DNA of 56,794 nt from Planctomycetota bacterium. GTDB lineage: Bacteria; Planctomycetota; UBA1135; GCA-002686595. Each line of letters starts with the position of its first letter. Positions within the stretch are counted from its first letter, which is position 1. Where the stretch lies: positions 1 through 56,794 of the forward strand of contig JAJDEV010000182.1 in assembly GCA_029259605.1 (NCBI GenBank), written 5' to 3'. The position numbers and the translations under genes were made by a program. Shown here piece by piece: positions 36,528-45,219 of this stretch. The notes under the pieces are model-generated. The model did no database searches and was not told the DNA's origin. It saw only the letters and a list, made by a program, of their open reading frames with translations.

Positions 36528-39413
36528 CTAGCGGACCTTGTCGAGCAGCCAGAGGAAGCGACGCTGGAGCGTGTCGTTGCCGCACTTGTCGGCGACGTCG
36601 CCGAGGCGCGTGTCCGCGGTCAGCGACTGCAGGTTCTCGATCAGGACCTTGGCGTTCGAGGTCTGCTCGGAGTCGTCCTTGCCCCATTGCCAGTAGGCGT
36701 AGGCCGTCTCGAACTTGAGCTGGTACCAGTCCGCCGTGTACTTCTCGCTCGCGCCCTCGGAGTCGGTCAGCTTGCGCAGGAAGCCGGTGGCGATCTCGAG
36801 GTCCTCGAGGCCGCCGGTGCCCGGGACCTCGACGATCGTCGTCCCGTCGCCCTCGAGCCAACCGGTGACGGCACGGCACCAGGAGCCGACCGTGATGGAG
36901 GACGCCTTGCGCGTGTCGCTCTCTTCCTTGGGGATCAAGGGATCGAGGACGGCGTAGGCCTCCGGGACGCGCTTGAGCTCGAGCAGCACGAGGCCGAGGT
37001 CCGGACGGACGAACCGGTCGACGTCGTCGGCCTGGGACGTGCCGAACTGGCTGACGATCTTGTTCAGCACCGTCTCGGCTTCGGTCCACTGGCCGAGCTC
37101 GATCCAGAGCGTCGACTCCTTGCGCATGTTGTTGAACGACGGCTCGCTGGCGAGCGCGTTCGCGAGGCGCAGGTAGTCCGCCATCTGCTCCTTGAGCGCG
37201 CGCGCCTTCTCGGTGTCGCCGCTCGCTTCCGCCTCTTCCTGCTCGGCCTTGAGCGCGTCGAAGATCTGGAGCGACGTGAGCCCCGTGCGCTCGTGCGTCC
37301 CGAACTGCTCGCGCATCGCCGCGACCACCCGCTTGGCGGCGCCGAGGTCCCCGCTCGAGAGGTGCGCCTTGGTGAGCATGTACATCGCCGTCGGCGCGTA
37401 GTCGGTCTGCTCGGAGAAGTCCTTCGCGTAGGTTTCGAACTGCTTGATGACCTCGGCCCAGTCGCCGGCGCTGTACGCGATGCGCCCGAGGTAGAAGCGC
37501 GCGATCGCCATCGACTCTTCGCGGACGCTGCGCTTCGTCGCATCGACCGGCTTCGTGCGCGGATCCTGGACGTAGACGTCGAGGTAGCGCGTGAACTCCG
37601 CCTTCGCGTTGACCGTGTCCTCGAGCTTGTAGAGGCACAGCGCGGCCTTCACGACCGCCTTCTCGTAGTCGTTCGAACCTTCCTCGACCTCGAGGTAGCG
37701 CTTGCGCGCCTCGTTGTAGTCCTTCGACGCGTACGCGCGGTCCGCCTGGCGGAACGTGATCGTTCCGGTCTGCGAACCGACGTTGCGCAGGATGTTCTCG
37801 GCCTCGAGGTAGAGGTTCTCGAGCAGCGGATCGTTGGCCGACTCCGTGCGCGCGGTCCCGATCGCCCGGTAGTACCCGTTCGCGATCTTTTCGTCGTAGT
37901 CGGGATCGCCCTGCCACTTCGTCGCGCCATCGCGGAACGCCATCGCGGCCTCGAGCGGACGCTCGAGCTTGCGCAGCGAATCGCCGATGTGGAACAGCAC
38001 CTTCGGGGCGTAGATGCGCTGCGTCGCTTCGTCCCGCGCGTCGAGCTGGGCGAGGATCGTCTTCAGTCCGCGGATCGCGCGCGAGTAATCCTTCGCGAAG
38101 TAGTCGCCCTGGGCGGCCTCGAACAGGATGTCGGGGGAGACGACGACGCCCGGACGCTCGATGATCTCGGAGATGACTTTCTGCGCGCGCGTCTGCAGCG
38201 TGTTGCCCTTGTTCGCGTCGTTGACGGTCTGCGCGATCGAGAGCGCGAGGTCGAGCGCGGAGCGCGCGTTGCGGTTGCCGGAGAAGCCCTCGCTCGCCAT
38301 CTCGTCGGGCGTCGCGAACCAGGCCAGGTTGCCGCCCGTCAGCGTGCCGCCGACGTACCCGTCGGAGTCGACGAGCGCGCGCGCCGCGGCGAGCAACGAC
38401 AGGTGTCCCTGCGGCTGGATGTCGAAGCCCTCGGTCTTCCACATGTTGTAGAAGTGGAGCGCGTAGTGGCACGCCGTCGGGAGGTCGTCCTGCAGCTGGT
38501 AGGCCTCGATGACGAGTGACATGGCCTGCTCGGCGAGGCTCCAGCGGATGACCTTCTCTTCGAACGTGAGGTCGTCCCAACCCTGCAGCTGGCGCGCTTC
38601 GTCGTTGTCGGGCAGCACGATGCTGACGACGTACTCCGAGAAGTCGGACGCCTCTTCGTACAGCGACTGCGCCATCTTGACGCGCGCCAGCAAGAGGTAC
38701 GCGTTGAACGTGTAGACGGACGTGTCGCCGGCCTCGAGCGCGAGCGACTCGAGCGTCGACTCCGCGCGCGAGAAGAAGTAGGTGCCGTCGTCCGCGACGT
38801 TGGCGAGCGTGAGCAGCATCTGCCCCTGGTAGAGCATCAGGCGCCAGCGCTCGTTCTTGTCGGCCTGGGAGGTCGCGCCGGCCGTGTCGTCGATGAGGTC
38901 GGTGATCAGTTCGAGGCCGCCGTCGACGACCTCCTTGATCGTGGCGCGCGCCGCGTCGGCGTCCGCGCCGATCACTTCCTCGAGCTGCATCTCGAGGATG
39001 CGTCCGTACTGGTTGACGAGGTCGACGTAGCTCTTCTGCGCGGCCGGGATGTAGTCGGAGCGCGAGTGGTCCTCGAGGAACTTGCGGTAGGAGTCGATCG
39101 CGCTCCCATAGAGCTCGAGCCGCTTGTCCTTGTTGCCCTCGGCCTTCGCCGCCGACGCGTAGACGTCGCACTTGAGCAGCCCGAGTCCCTCGAGCTGGGA
39201 GTCGTTCAGGTCGCGGCTCTCGAGGCTCGCGATCACCTCTTCCGCCAGTTCGACGTACGCGAAGCGCGACGCGAGTCGACGCGCGAACTCCATCTCGGAT
39301 TGCACGAGGCGCGAACTCTCCGCCGTGTCGCTCGCGGCGTGGGCGGGCGGGGTCGCGGCGAGCGTGGCGACGGAGGAGAGGACGGCGAGGCGAAGGAGGG
39401 CTGCCGGCTTCAT
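36528..39413 (-). CDS. large exported TPR protein
   Basis: A 961-residue exported protein made almost entirely of helical TPR-type repeats. The leader MKPAALLRLAVLSSVATLA ends near AHA (about residue 27). Recognisable repeats include YFAKDYSRAIRGLKTILAQL, DRAYASKDYNEARKRYLEV, YSAGDWAEVIKQFETYAKDF and LSSGDLGAAKRVVAAM. A long superhelix of this sort typically forms a protein-binding platform, here in the periplasm. It is the first gene of the TPR-TPR-ExbB-ExbD-ExbD run, 83 bp before the next TPR gene. A partner role with the secretin lipoproteins or the ExbBD motor is inferred from position only. Confidence 0.85.
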   Translation of the reverse strand: MKPAALLRLAVLSSVATLAATPPAHAASDTAESSRLVQSEMEFARRLASRFAYVELAEEVIASLESRDLNDSQLEGLGLLKCDVYASAAKAEGNKDKRLELYGSAIDSYRKFLEDHSRSDYIPAAQKSYVDLVNQYGRILEMQLEEVIGADADAARATIKEVVDGGLELITDLIDDTAGATSQADKNERWRLMLYQGQMLLTLANVADDGTYFFSRAESTLESLALEAGDTSVYTFNAYLLLARVKMAQSLYEEASDFSEYVVSIVLPDNDEARQLQGWDDLTFEEKVIRWSLAEQAMSLVIEAYQLQDDLPTACHYALHFYNMWKTEGFDIQPQGHLSLLAAARALVDSDGYVGGTLTGGNLAWFATPDEMASEGFSGNRNARSALDLALSIAQTVNDANKGNTLQTRAQKVISEIIERPGVVVSPDILFEAAQGDYFAKDYSRAIRGLKTILAQLDARDEATQRIYAPKVLFHIGDSLRKLERPLEAAMAFRDGATKWQGDPDYDEKIANGYYRAIGTARTESANDPLLENLYLEAENILRNVGSQTGTITFRQADRAYASKDYNEARKRYLEVEEGSNDYEKAVVKAALCLYKLEDTVNAKAEFTRYLDVYVQDPRTKPVDATKRSVREESMAIARFYLGRIAYSAGDWAEVIKQFETYAKDFSEQTDYAPTAMYMLTKAHLSSGDLGAAKRVVAAMREQFGTHERTGLTSLQIFDALKAEQEEAEASGDTEKARALKEQMADYLRLANALASEPSFNNMRKESTLWIELGQWTEAETVLNKIVSQFGTSQADDVDRFVRPDLGLVLLELKRVPEAYAVLDPLIPKEESDTRKASSITVGSWCRAVTGWLEGDGTTIVEVPGTGGLEDLEIATGFLRKLTDSEGASEKYTADWYQLKFETAYAYWQWGKDDSEQTSNAKVLIENLQSLTADTRLGDVADKCGNDTLQRRFLWLLDKVR

Positions 39414-39607
39414 GATCGGGGGTCTGGGTGCGGGACGAGTTCGGCGGGTCCGGGCGGGCGGCGATCCGAGGGACGGCGCCCGCGTGCATTCCGACGCGTC
39501 GCGTCGGAAACGCCGGTGGCGTTACCCGAGTGGCGCGCGCGAGTTTCGGCCGAAGGAAGGACGCCGGTGAGATTCACCGCGCCTGGAGTTCAGGGGGAGG
39601 GGAACGA

Positions 39608-39637
39608 AAGCGGGTCCTCCGCGTGGAGGACCCGCTT
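39608..39637 (-). terminator. terminator hairpin after TPR-secretin 2
   Basis: A perfect 13-bp stem (AAGCGGGTCCTCC and GGAGGACCCGCTT) closes a GCGT tetraloop 78 bp after the secretin stop; on the minus strand it is followed by TTCGTTCC, a weak T-rich tail. The rest of the 301-bp gap (39414-39714) holds further small hairpins at 39489-39509 (9-bp stem) and 39565-39579, and a TTCGGCCGAA palindrome at 39545, but no gene. The promoter of the TPR-ExbBD run must lie here but could not be pinpointed. Confidence 0.75.
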
Positions 39638-39714
39638 CGATCGGTTCGGTTGCCCCGCGCGCGCGATTCGTTCGGAGAGCCGCGCGTGCGGACGGGGACG
39701 GAGCGGGTTCGAGC

Positions 39715-42348
39715 CTAGCGCGGCTGGAGCTGGAGCGTCTCGTCGAGGCCGAGCTGGGCCGCGGTCGGCTCGTGCTCGGTCGGGATGACGATGGCCGCCT
39801 TGATCAGCACCAAGAGCTTGCGGTTCGTGACGAACGTGCCCTGGCGCTCGAAGAAGAACGACAGGATCGGGATCTTGTTCAGGATCGGGACGCCGGTCCG
39901 CAGGTCCTGCTCCTCGTGCACCTTCATGCCGCCGAGCAGCACCGTGCCGCCGTCCGGCATCGGGATCGACGTCCGCACGCGCGAGATGTCGAGCTCGGGC
40001 AGCTGGATCGTGACCGAGTTGCCGGAGACGCCGAGCGAGGTGGTGAACGTGCTGATCGGGCGGCGCAGTTCGGCCACCGTCGGGCGCAGCTCGAGGGTGA
40101 TGAAGCGACGATCCGCGGAGACGACCGGGCGAACGTCGAGCACGACGCCGTCCTCGACCACCGAGATGATCGGGTCGGCGATCGAGGCCGCCTGCGCGAT
40201 CTCGACGTCGAAGTCCTGGACGTAGGCGATCTGATTCATGACCGCGAGGTTCGAGCGCGCGGTGTTGAACACCAGCACGCGCGGCGCGGTGACGAGCTCG
40301 ACGCGCTCCGACTTGGAGACGGCCGTCAAGATCATCTGCAGCTGCAGGTCGTTCAGGTAGGTCCACTGGAACTGCAGGCCGCCGGAACCGGTGAGCACGT
40401 CCTCGTCGCCGAGGAACTGGTCGTAGAGCGTTTCGGTGCGCGCGCGCACGTCGCCGTCGCCGCCCTCGTCGTAGAACGCGCCGAGGCTGGTCTCCGTGCC
40501 GACGTCGGCGCCGAGCGACTGCTGCGCGCTCGGGTTGCCGAAGTCGTTGAAGAACTGGTTCGTGCCCTGGCCCGGTGAACCGAGGCCACGGAAGTCGACG
40601 CCGATGTCCTCGAGGAAGTTGTCCTCGACTTTCAGGAAGCGCGCTTGGATGTCGACCATGATGCCGGTCGCTTCGCGCAGGTCGTCGAGCAGCTTCTGGA
40701 TCAGGTCCTGCACTTCCGGCGTCTGGTTGACGACCATCGTGCCGTTCGAGAACGTCAGGCTGTTGGCCGGATCCGCGTCCCACGACTCCGCCGCGACGTT
40801 GTCGCGGATGAGCGTGTCGAGCGAGTCCTCGGCGAGGACCAGGCCCTCGCGCTCTTCGATGTCCTCGTCGATCTCCGGCACACCGCCGGACGGGTTGATG
40901 TTGATCTCGCGACCGGGGAAGTCGGTGATCGGGCGGATGATGTCGCGCACCTCGTACATGCGCAGGATCTGACCGCCGACGAGCTCCTCGGCCGTGACGA
41001 ACTTGACGACGCCGTCCTCGATCTTCCACCGCAGGTTTTCGCGCACCTCGGTGATGATGTTGAGCAGCGAGAGGACGCTGCGATCGGGGAGGTCGAGCAG
41101 CACGGACGTCTCGTCCGTGTCGAGCTCGTCGGTGACCTTGGGCGAGATCACGAAGTTCACGCCCGAGACGTTCTGCAGGTAGGCCGCGACTTCGTCGAGC
41201 GGAGCGCCGTCGCCGTCGACGCCGAAGCGCGCGGGGACGCGGCTCGAGCCGAGGCGCGCGAGGATCGCTTCCTTGTCGGCGGACGCGATCGGGTCCTCGG
41301 CGCTGAACGCGTGCGGCTTGCGCTTGCGCACTTCCTTCCAGCGGTTCGGGTCGAACACGAGCGTGTCGGACTGCGGCACGCCCATGGTCGCGAGCTCGTC
41401 GAAGGTCCGGATCCAGTTCTCGCGGTACTTGCGGGCGTTGTCCTCGGACTTGCGCTGGTGGCGCGCGCTGCGCGCGATCTCACCGAGCTTCGTGGCGTGC
41501 TCGTTGCCCGGATCGTAGAGCAGGATCTGGTCGACGAGCGTCTCGCAGACGCTGTAGTTCTCCTGGTGGAACGCGGTGTTCGCGTCGGAGTACAGCTTGC
41601 GCAGCTTCGTCTCGCGGTAGGTGCGCTGCTCCTCTTCGCGGTCGAGGCGCTCGCGGTTCGCGGCGGTGCGCGCGGCCTCGTCGGACTCCTGACGGGCGGT
41701 CTCGGCGAACTCGACCGCGGAGGCGAGCTTCTGGGCGACGAGCTGTTCGTTCAGCGACGAGCCCGAGATGAGCGGGTGGTAGCGCAGGATCGACTCGGCG
41801 CGACGGTACGCGTCGATCGCGTCGTCGTACTGGCCGAGGCGCATGAAGTTGTCGCCGTCCAGCGTCAGCTGCTCGGCCTCGAGGCGCGCCTGCTGGCGAC
41901 GCACGTTCTCGCGCTCCACGGCGTCGTCGAGGAACTGCGAGGCGCTCTGGTAGTCGTCCCCGAGGAGCGCCTGCACGCGGCGCATGCGCTCGCGGGCGTT
42001 CTGGTTGTCCGGCATGACCTCGACGGCTTGCGCGTACTCCGAGAGCGCGCTGCGCAGGTCCATGCGCTCGAAGAGCTCGTCGCCGCGGGCGATGAACTGG
42101 TCCGCCAGGTAGGAGCGGTGCTCGCGCAGACGCTCGACGCGTTGCGCGGCGTCCTGTCCGTCCTGGCCGTCCTGCGGAACGACGGTGGTCGCGGTCGACG
42201 GCTTGGGCGCCGACGCTTCGACCGGCGCGCTCTCCGGAACCGCGGGGCTCGGGTCGGCGACGTGGATTTCGGACGACGTCGGCGTGGGTGCTTGGCAGCC
42301 GGCGGCGAGGAGAACCAGACTCGAACAGAGGAGGGAGCGGGTGCGCAT
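39715..42348 (-). CDS. TPR-secretin lipoprotein 2
   Basis: An 877-residue paralogue of the secretin at 29976-32567. The leader ends in LLAAGC, a canonical lipobox with C18. A Pro/Ala/Ser linker (about 20-60) is followed by TPR and coiled-coil helices (about 70-300: ALSEYAQAVEVMPDNQ, MRLGQYDDAIDAYRRAESIL). Secretin N-domains follow (DEVAAYLQNVSGVNFVISP onward) and then the core with SIPMPDGGTVLLGG and VPILNKIPILSFFF. GAFYDEGGDGD and YVQDFDVEIAQ match the paralogue almost exactly. Lipidation and the N-terminal repeats suggest it reaches the outer membrane without a separate pilotin. It precedes the TPR-ExbBD genes in the same direction, separated from them by a hairpin terminator. Confidence 0.91.
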   Translation of the reverse strand: MRTRSLLCSSLVLLAAGCQAPTPTSSEIHVADPSPAVPESAPVEASAPKPSTATTVVPQDGQDGQDAAQRVERLREHRSYLADQFIARGDELFERMDLRSALSEYAQAVEVMPDNQNARERMRRVQALLGDDYQSASQFLDDAVERENVRRQQARLEAEQLTLDGDNFMRLGQYDDAIDAYRRAESILRYHPLISGSSLNEQLVAQKLASAVEFAETARQESDEAARTAANRERLDREEEQRTYRETKLRKLYSDANTAFHQENYSVCETLVDQILLYDPGNEHATKLGEIARSARHQRKSEDNARKYRENWIRTFDELATMGVPQSDTLVFDPNRWKEVRKRKPHAFSAEDPIASADKEAILARLGSSRVPARFGVDGDGAPLDEVAAYLQNVSGVNFVISPKVTDELDTDETSVLLDLPDRSVLSLLNIITEVRENLRWKIEDGVVKFVTAEELVGGQILRMYEVRDIIRPITDFPGREININPSGGVPEIDEDIEEREGLVLAEDSLDTLIRDNVAAESWDADPANSLTFSNGTMVVNQTPEVQDLIQKLLDDLREATGIMVDIQARFLKVEDNFLEDIGVDFRGLGSPGQGTNQFFNDFGNPSAQQSLGADVGTETSLGAFYDEGGDGDVRARTETLYDQFLGDEDVLTGSGGLQFQWTYLNDLQLQMILTAVSKSERVELVTAPRVLVFNTARSNLAVMNQIAYVQDFDVEIAQAASIADPIISVVEDGVVLDVRPVVSADRRFITLELRPTVAELRRPISTFTTSLGVSGNSVTIQLPELDISRVRTSIPMPDGGTVLLGGMKVHEEQDLRTGVPILNKIPILSFFFERQGTFVTNRKLLVLIKAAIVIPTEHEPTAAQLGLDETLQLQPR

Positions 42349-42933
42349 GGTTTCGAGTTGCTCGACCGGGTCGAACCGGAATCGTCGGTGCGAACCGAAG
42401 TCGGTCGAACCTGGGTGGGTGTGGAGAAAACGAATGGGGGGGACGCGTCGAAACCGGTCTGCGGTGCGGATGGCCGTCAGCGGTTCTCTCCAAAGTTCCC
42501 GTCAAGGTGCGCGACGTCGGCGACGCGAGCAGCGCGTGCTCGCGGCGTCGGTTCGATCGTCGCGCGACCGTCCGGAGTTCGGGAGGATCGGGGATCCCAT
42601 CGGTCGGGTCGTGGAACGGCGCGCGTTCCGCGGGACCGAATGCAGGGGGTTCGGTGCGCGTTGATTGGGCGGAGTCTAGAAAGAGCGGGCCGCGTCTCGG
42701 CCACGCGGGCGGTCGACGCGGAAGCGGTCGTCGTCGCGAGCTCCACGCGGGAGGTCGCGGCATCAGGGAACGAACAGAACCCGCGCGCTGATCCAAACTT
42801 AAGGACCGGCATTTGGGCGCCATTGAGCCGGGGCGGGAGGATAGCCGCGGTCCCGTCAACGGTCAACTGAGCGCCCTACCGGCCAGACGCCCCGGAGTTA
42901 CGGCGCCGGAGCGTCGCCGTCCTCGAACGCAGG
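42349..42933. other. 585-bp gap upstream of TPR-secretin 2
   Basis: No gene is supported. Repeated GGTCGAACC-, GGTTCG- and TCGGTC-like words give the 42360-42660 stretch a mildly repetitive look. The only strong signal is the leftward promoter at 42838-42866, which would place about 485 nt of untranslated leader before the secretin ATG. That leader could contain an undetected small RNA or a second promoter nearer the gene. Confidence 0.5.
42838..42866 (-). promoter_or_regulatory. strong candidate sigma-70 promoter upstream of TPR-secretin 2
   Basis: On the minus strand TTGACC (-35, 42866-42861), an exact 17-nt spacer and TATCCT (-10, 42843-42838). The -35 matches five of six consensus bases and the -10 four. 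It lies right after the uracil-DNA glycosylase gene and points toward the secretin. Confidence 0.55.
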
Positions 42934-43755
42934 TCACTTCGGACGGCCGAGTCCCAGCTCGCGCATCGCCAGCTGGATGTCCTTCCAGCACTCCTTCTTC
43001 ATGGAAGGGGAGCGCAGCAGGAAGGCCGGGTGGTAGGTCGGGACGACCTTGCGCCCCCCGCGCATGTGCACGCGGCCGCGCAGGCGGCCCATGGACTCCG
43101 TCGAATCGAGCAGGTGCTGGGTCGCGTGGAGGCCGAGCGGGATGAGCACCTCGGGATCGATTAGCTCGATCTGGCGGTCCAGGAACGGCGTGCAGAGGGC
43201 TTTTTCGGCCGGAGTCGGGTCCCGATTGTCCGGCGGGCGGCACTTCAGCACGTTGGCGATGGACACTTCGCGCCGCGAGAGGCCCATGCCCTTCTCGATG
43301 ATGTCCGTGAGCAGCTGACCCGCGCGGCCCACGAAGGGCACGCCCTGTTCGTCCTCGTTCTGCCCCGGCGCCTCTCCAATAAAGAGGACGCGCGTTTTCC
43401 CTGTGCCGCCGTCCGGACCGTCCGCGAAGACCGTCTGGGTGCGCGTCTCGCAGAGGGCGCAGGCCCGGCAGGCGGCCACCACGGCCTTCAGGCCGACCAA
43501 ATCGGCCGTCTCGAGGGCAAGACGGCGGTTTTCGGCCACCCGGGCCGGATCCGCACCGCCGCCCGCGTCGGGCGCGGGGCCGGATGCGGGGGGCGCCTGC
43601 CGCGGCGCAGGCGGCGGAGCCGGAGCACTGGCCCGCGGGGGCGCGGCGACGCGCACGACGCCGCGGTCGGCTTGGCGGCCGAGTTCCGCCGCCAAACCGC
43701 GCACGAGCGTCGCGAGTTCGTCCTGGCGCGCGCCGTCCTGTGCTCTGTTCTCCAT
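42934..43755 (-). CDS. family 4 uracil-DNA glycosylase
   Basis: A 273-residue iron-sulfur uracil-DNA glycosylase that removes uracil from DNA at the start of base-excision repair. Residues 1-36 are helical, 37-70 form an Ala/Pro-rich linker, and the catalytic domain follows. The cluster cysteines begin with C96 and C99 (CRAC), with later ones in NVLKCRPP and KKECWKDIQ. The active-site motif is GEAPGQNEDEQGVPFVG, and the second motif lies near VVPTYHPAFLL. It starts 15 bp after mtaB in the same direction, so the two form an operon. The long N-terminal extension resembles a fused linker found in several bacterial versions and has no assigned role. Confidence 0.93.
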   Translation of the reverse strand: MENRAQDGARQDELATLVRGLAAELGRQADRGVVRVAAPPRASAPAPPPAPRQAPPASGPAPDAGGGADPARVAENRRLALETADLVGLKAVVAACRACALCETRTQTVFADGPDGGTGKTRVLFIGEAPGQNEDEQGVPFVGRAGQLLTDIIEKGMGLSRREVSIANVLKCRPPDNRDPTPAEKALCTPFLDRQIELIDPEVLIPLGLHATQHLLDSTESMGRLRGRVHMRGGRKVVPTYHPAFLLRSPSMKKECWKDIQLAMRELGLGRPK

Positions 43756-43770
43756 GGCGTCCGATCGATC

Positions 43771-45144
43771 CTAGCAGGCCTGCTCGCAGGTGCCCGTTCG
43801 TTGCCGCGCCGGAATGCCGAGCAGGCGCACTTCGTCGTCGTCGGCGGCGCGCGCCGTGTCGAGCGCGAGCTCCACGTCGACGAGCGCGGCGGGACGTGCG
43901 GGGAGGTGTTCGAGCGGGATGCGCACGCGTTGGTAGCGACCCGACAGGCCGACCGTGCCCTCGAGCGCGATCGTGTCCCGCGCGCCGACGAGTTCGCGCC
44001 GGAACGCTTGGCTCAGCTCGTGCGCGACCTCGGACAGGCGCGCGCGCCGCTCGCGCACGTCCTCCGGCGCGCACTCCGTTCCGATCGTGCTCGGCACCGC
44101 CGCGGCGGTGCCCGGTCGCGGGGAGAACGGAAAAACGTGAAGTCGCGAGAATTGGGCTCTACGCACGGTTTCGAGCGTGTTCTCGAAGGCGGCTTCGTCC
44201 TCGCCGGGGAAGCCGACGAGCACGTCTGCGGTGAACGCGGGGCGATCGAGCACGGCGCGGATGCGATCGCAGCAGGCGAGGTACGTCTCGACGTCGTACC
44301 AGCGATTCATCGCGCGCAACACGCCGTCGTCGCCGGCTTGCATCGGCATGTGCAGGTGCTGCGCGATGCGCCGCGGATGCGCGGCCAGCGCTTCGAGCAC
44401 GGGCCCCGTCACCTCGGTCGCCTCGATCGACGAAAGGCGCATGCGCCAGTCGATCGGCGCGCCGTCCGCGCCCTCCACTTCGACCGCGGCGAGGCGCTCG
44501 AGCAGCACGCCGAGATCGGTCCCGAGGTCGCGCCCCCAGTGCCCGATGTGGATGCCGCAGAGCACGATTTCGCGGTGCCCGCTCGCGAGCAAGCGCTCGA
44601 CCTCGCTCGCCAGCTCCTCGGCCGGCCGCGAACGGCTCGGCCCGCGGACGGAGGGGATGATGCAGAAGGCGCAGGCCATGTCGCAGCCGTCCTGGATCTT
44701 GAGGAAGGCGCGCGTGTGGCCCGCGAACTCGGTGATTCCGGCCGGGATGCCGAGCTCCTCGGGGTCGAGCTCGTGCCCCAGCTCGCGCAGGAAGTGCACC
44801 GGCCGTTTGGCCTCGCCGTTCCCGAGCACCCACTCGACGCCCGGCAGCTCGCGCAGGATCTCCGGCTCGCTCTCCGCCAGGCAGCCGGTCATCGCGATGC
44901 GCACGTCCGGGTTCTCGCGCGCCAGGCGCCGCGCGAGTTGGCGCGCCTTGCGACCCGCCTCGGCCGTGACCGTGCAGGTGTTGATCACGACCAGGTCGGC
45001 GGAGCTCCCCGACTCGCGGTCGGTCTCGCGCCAACCGCGGCGTAGCAGCGCCTCGCGCAGGACCTGCGTGTCGTACTGGTTCGCCTTGCACCCGAAGGTC
45101 ACGAAGCGCACGCGGTCGTCGGTCTGGGTGCTCACGCTGCGCAT
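43771..45144 (-). CDS. mtaB: tRNA t6A37 methylthiotransferase MtaB
   Basis: A 457-residue radical-SAM enzyme that adds a methylthio group to N6-threonylcarbamoyladenosine at position 37 of tRNA. The N-terminal UPF0004 domain has cluster cysteines C19 (TFGCKANQYDTQ, the MtaB-type version), C57 (NTCTVT) and C88 (MTGCLAE). The radical-SAM triad is C154, C158 and C161 in CDMACAFC. The C-terminal TRAM-like region is about residues 380-440. The GCKxNQYD signature favours MtaB over MiaB or RimO. ATG 45144 lies 75 bp from the divergent TPR lipoprotein gene. Confidence 0.93.
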   Translation of the reverse strand: MRSVSTQTDDRVRFVTFGCKANQYDTQVLREALLRRGWRETDRESGSSADLVVINTCTVTAEAGRKARQLARRLARENPDVRIAMTGCLAESEPEILRELPGVEWVLGNGEAKRPVHFLRELGHELDPEELGIPAGITEFAGHTRAFLKIQDGCDMACAFCIIPSVRGPSRSRPAEELASEVERLLASGHREIVLCGIHIGHWGRDLGTDLGVLLERLAAVEVEGADGAPIDWRMRLSSIEATEVTGPVLEALAAHPRRIAQHLHMPMQAGDDGVLRAMNRWYDVETYLACCDRIRAVLDRPAFTADVLVGFPGEDEAAFENTLETVRRAQFSRLHVFPFSPRPGTAAAVPSTIGTECAPEDVRERRARLSEVAHELSQAFRRELVGARDTIALEGTVGLSGRYQRVRIPLEHLPARPAALVDVELALDTARAADDDEVRLLGIPARQRTGTCEQAC

Positions 45145-45219
45145 GGTAGTCGCTCGCGCGGCGCTCGATAGACTGGCGCGCCGGTTCTCTCGTCTCCGGT
45201 CCCTTCGCGCCCCTTCCGC

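Noticed and set aside
29976-42348. Calling the secretins GspD or PilQ and the locus type II secretion or type IV pilus
   Set aside because: No secretion ATPase, platform protein, pseudopilin or prepilin peptidase is present, and the TPR-lipoprotein architecture differs.
42477-42866. A 129-codon minus-strand frame starting inside the candidate promoter
   Set aside because: The start codon would lie within the -35 box, and the composition is that of random GC-rich DNA.
45145-45219. Rightward promoter with TAGACT as -10 between mtaB and the TPR lipoprotein gene
   Set aside because: No acceptable -35 box lies 16-18 bp upstream.
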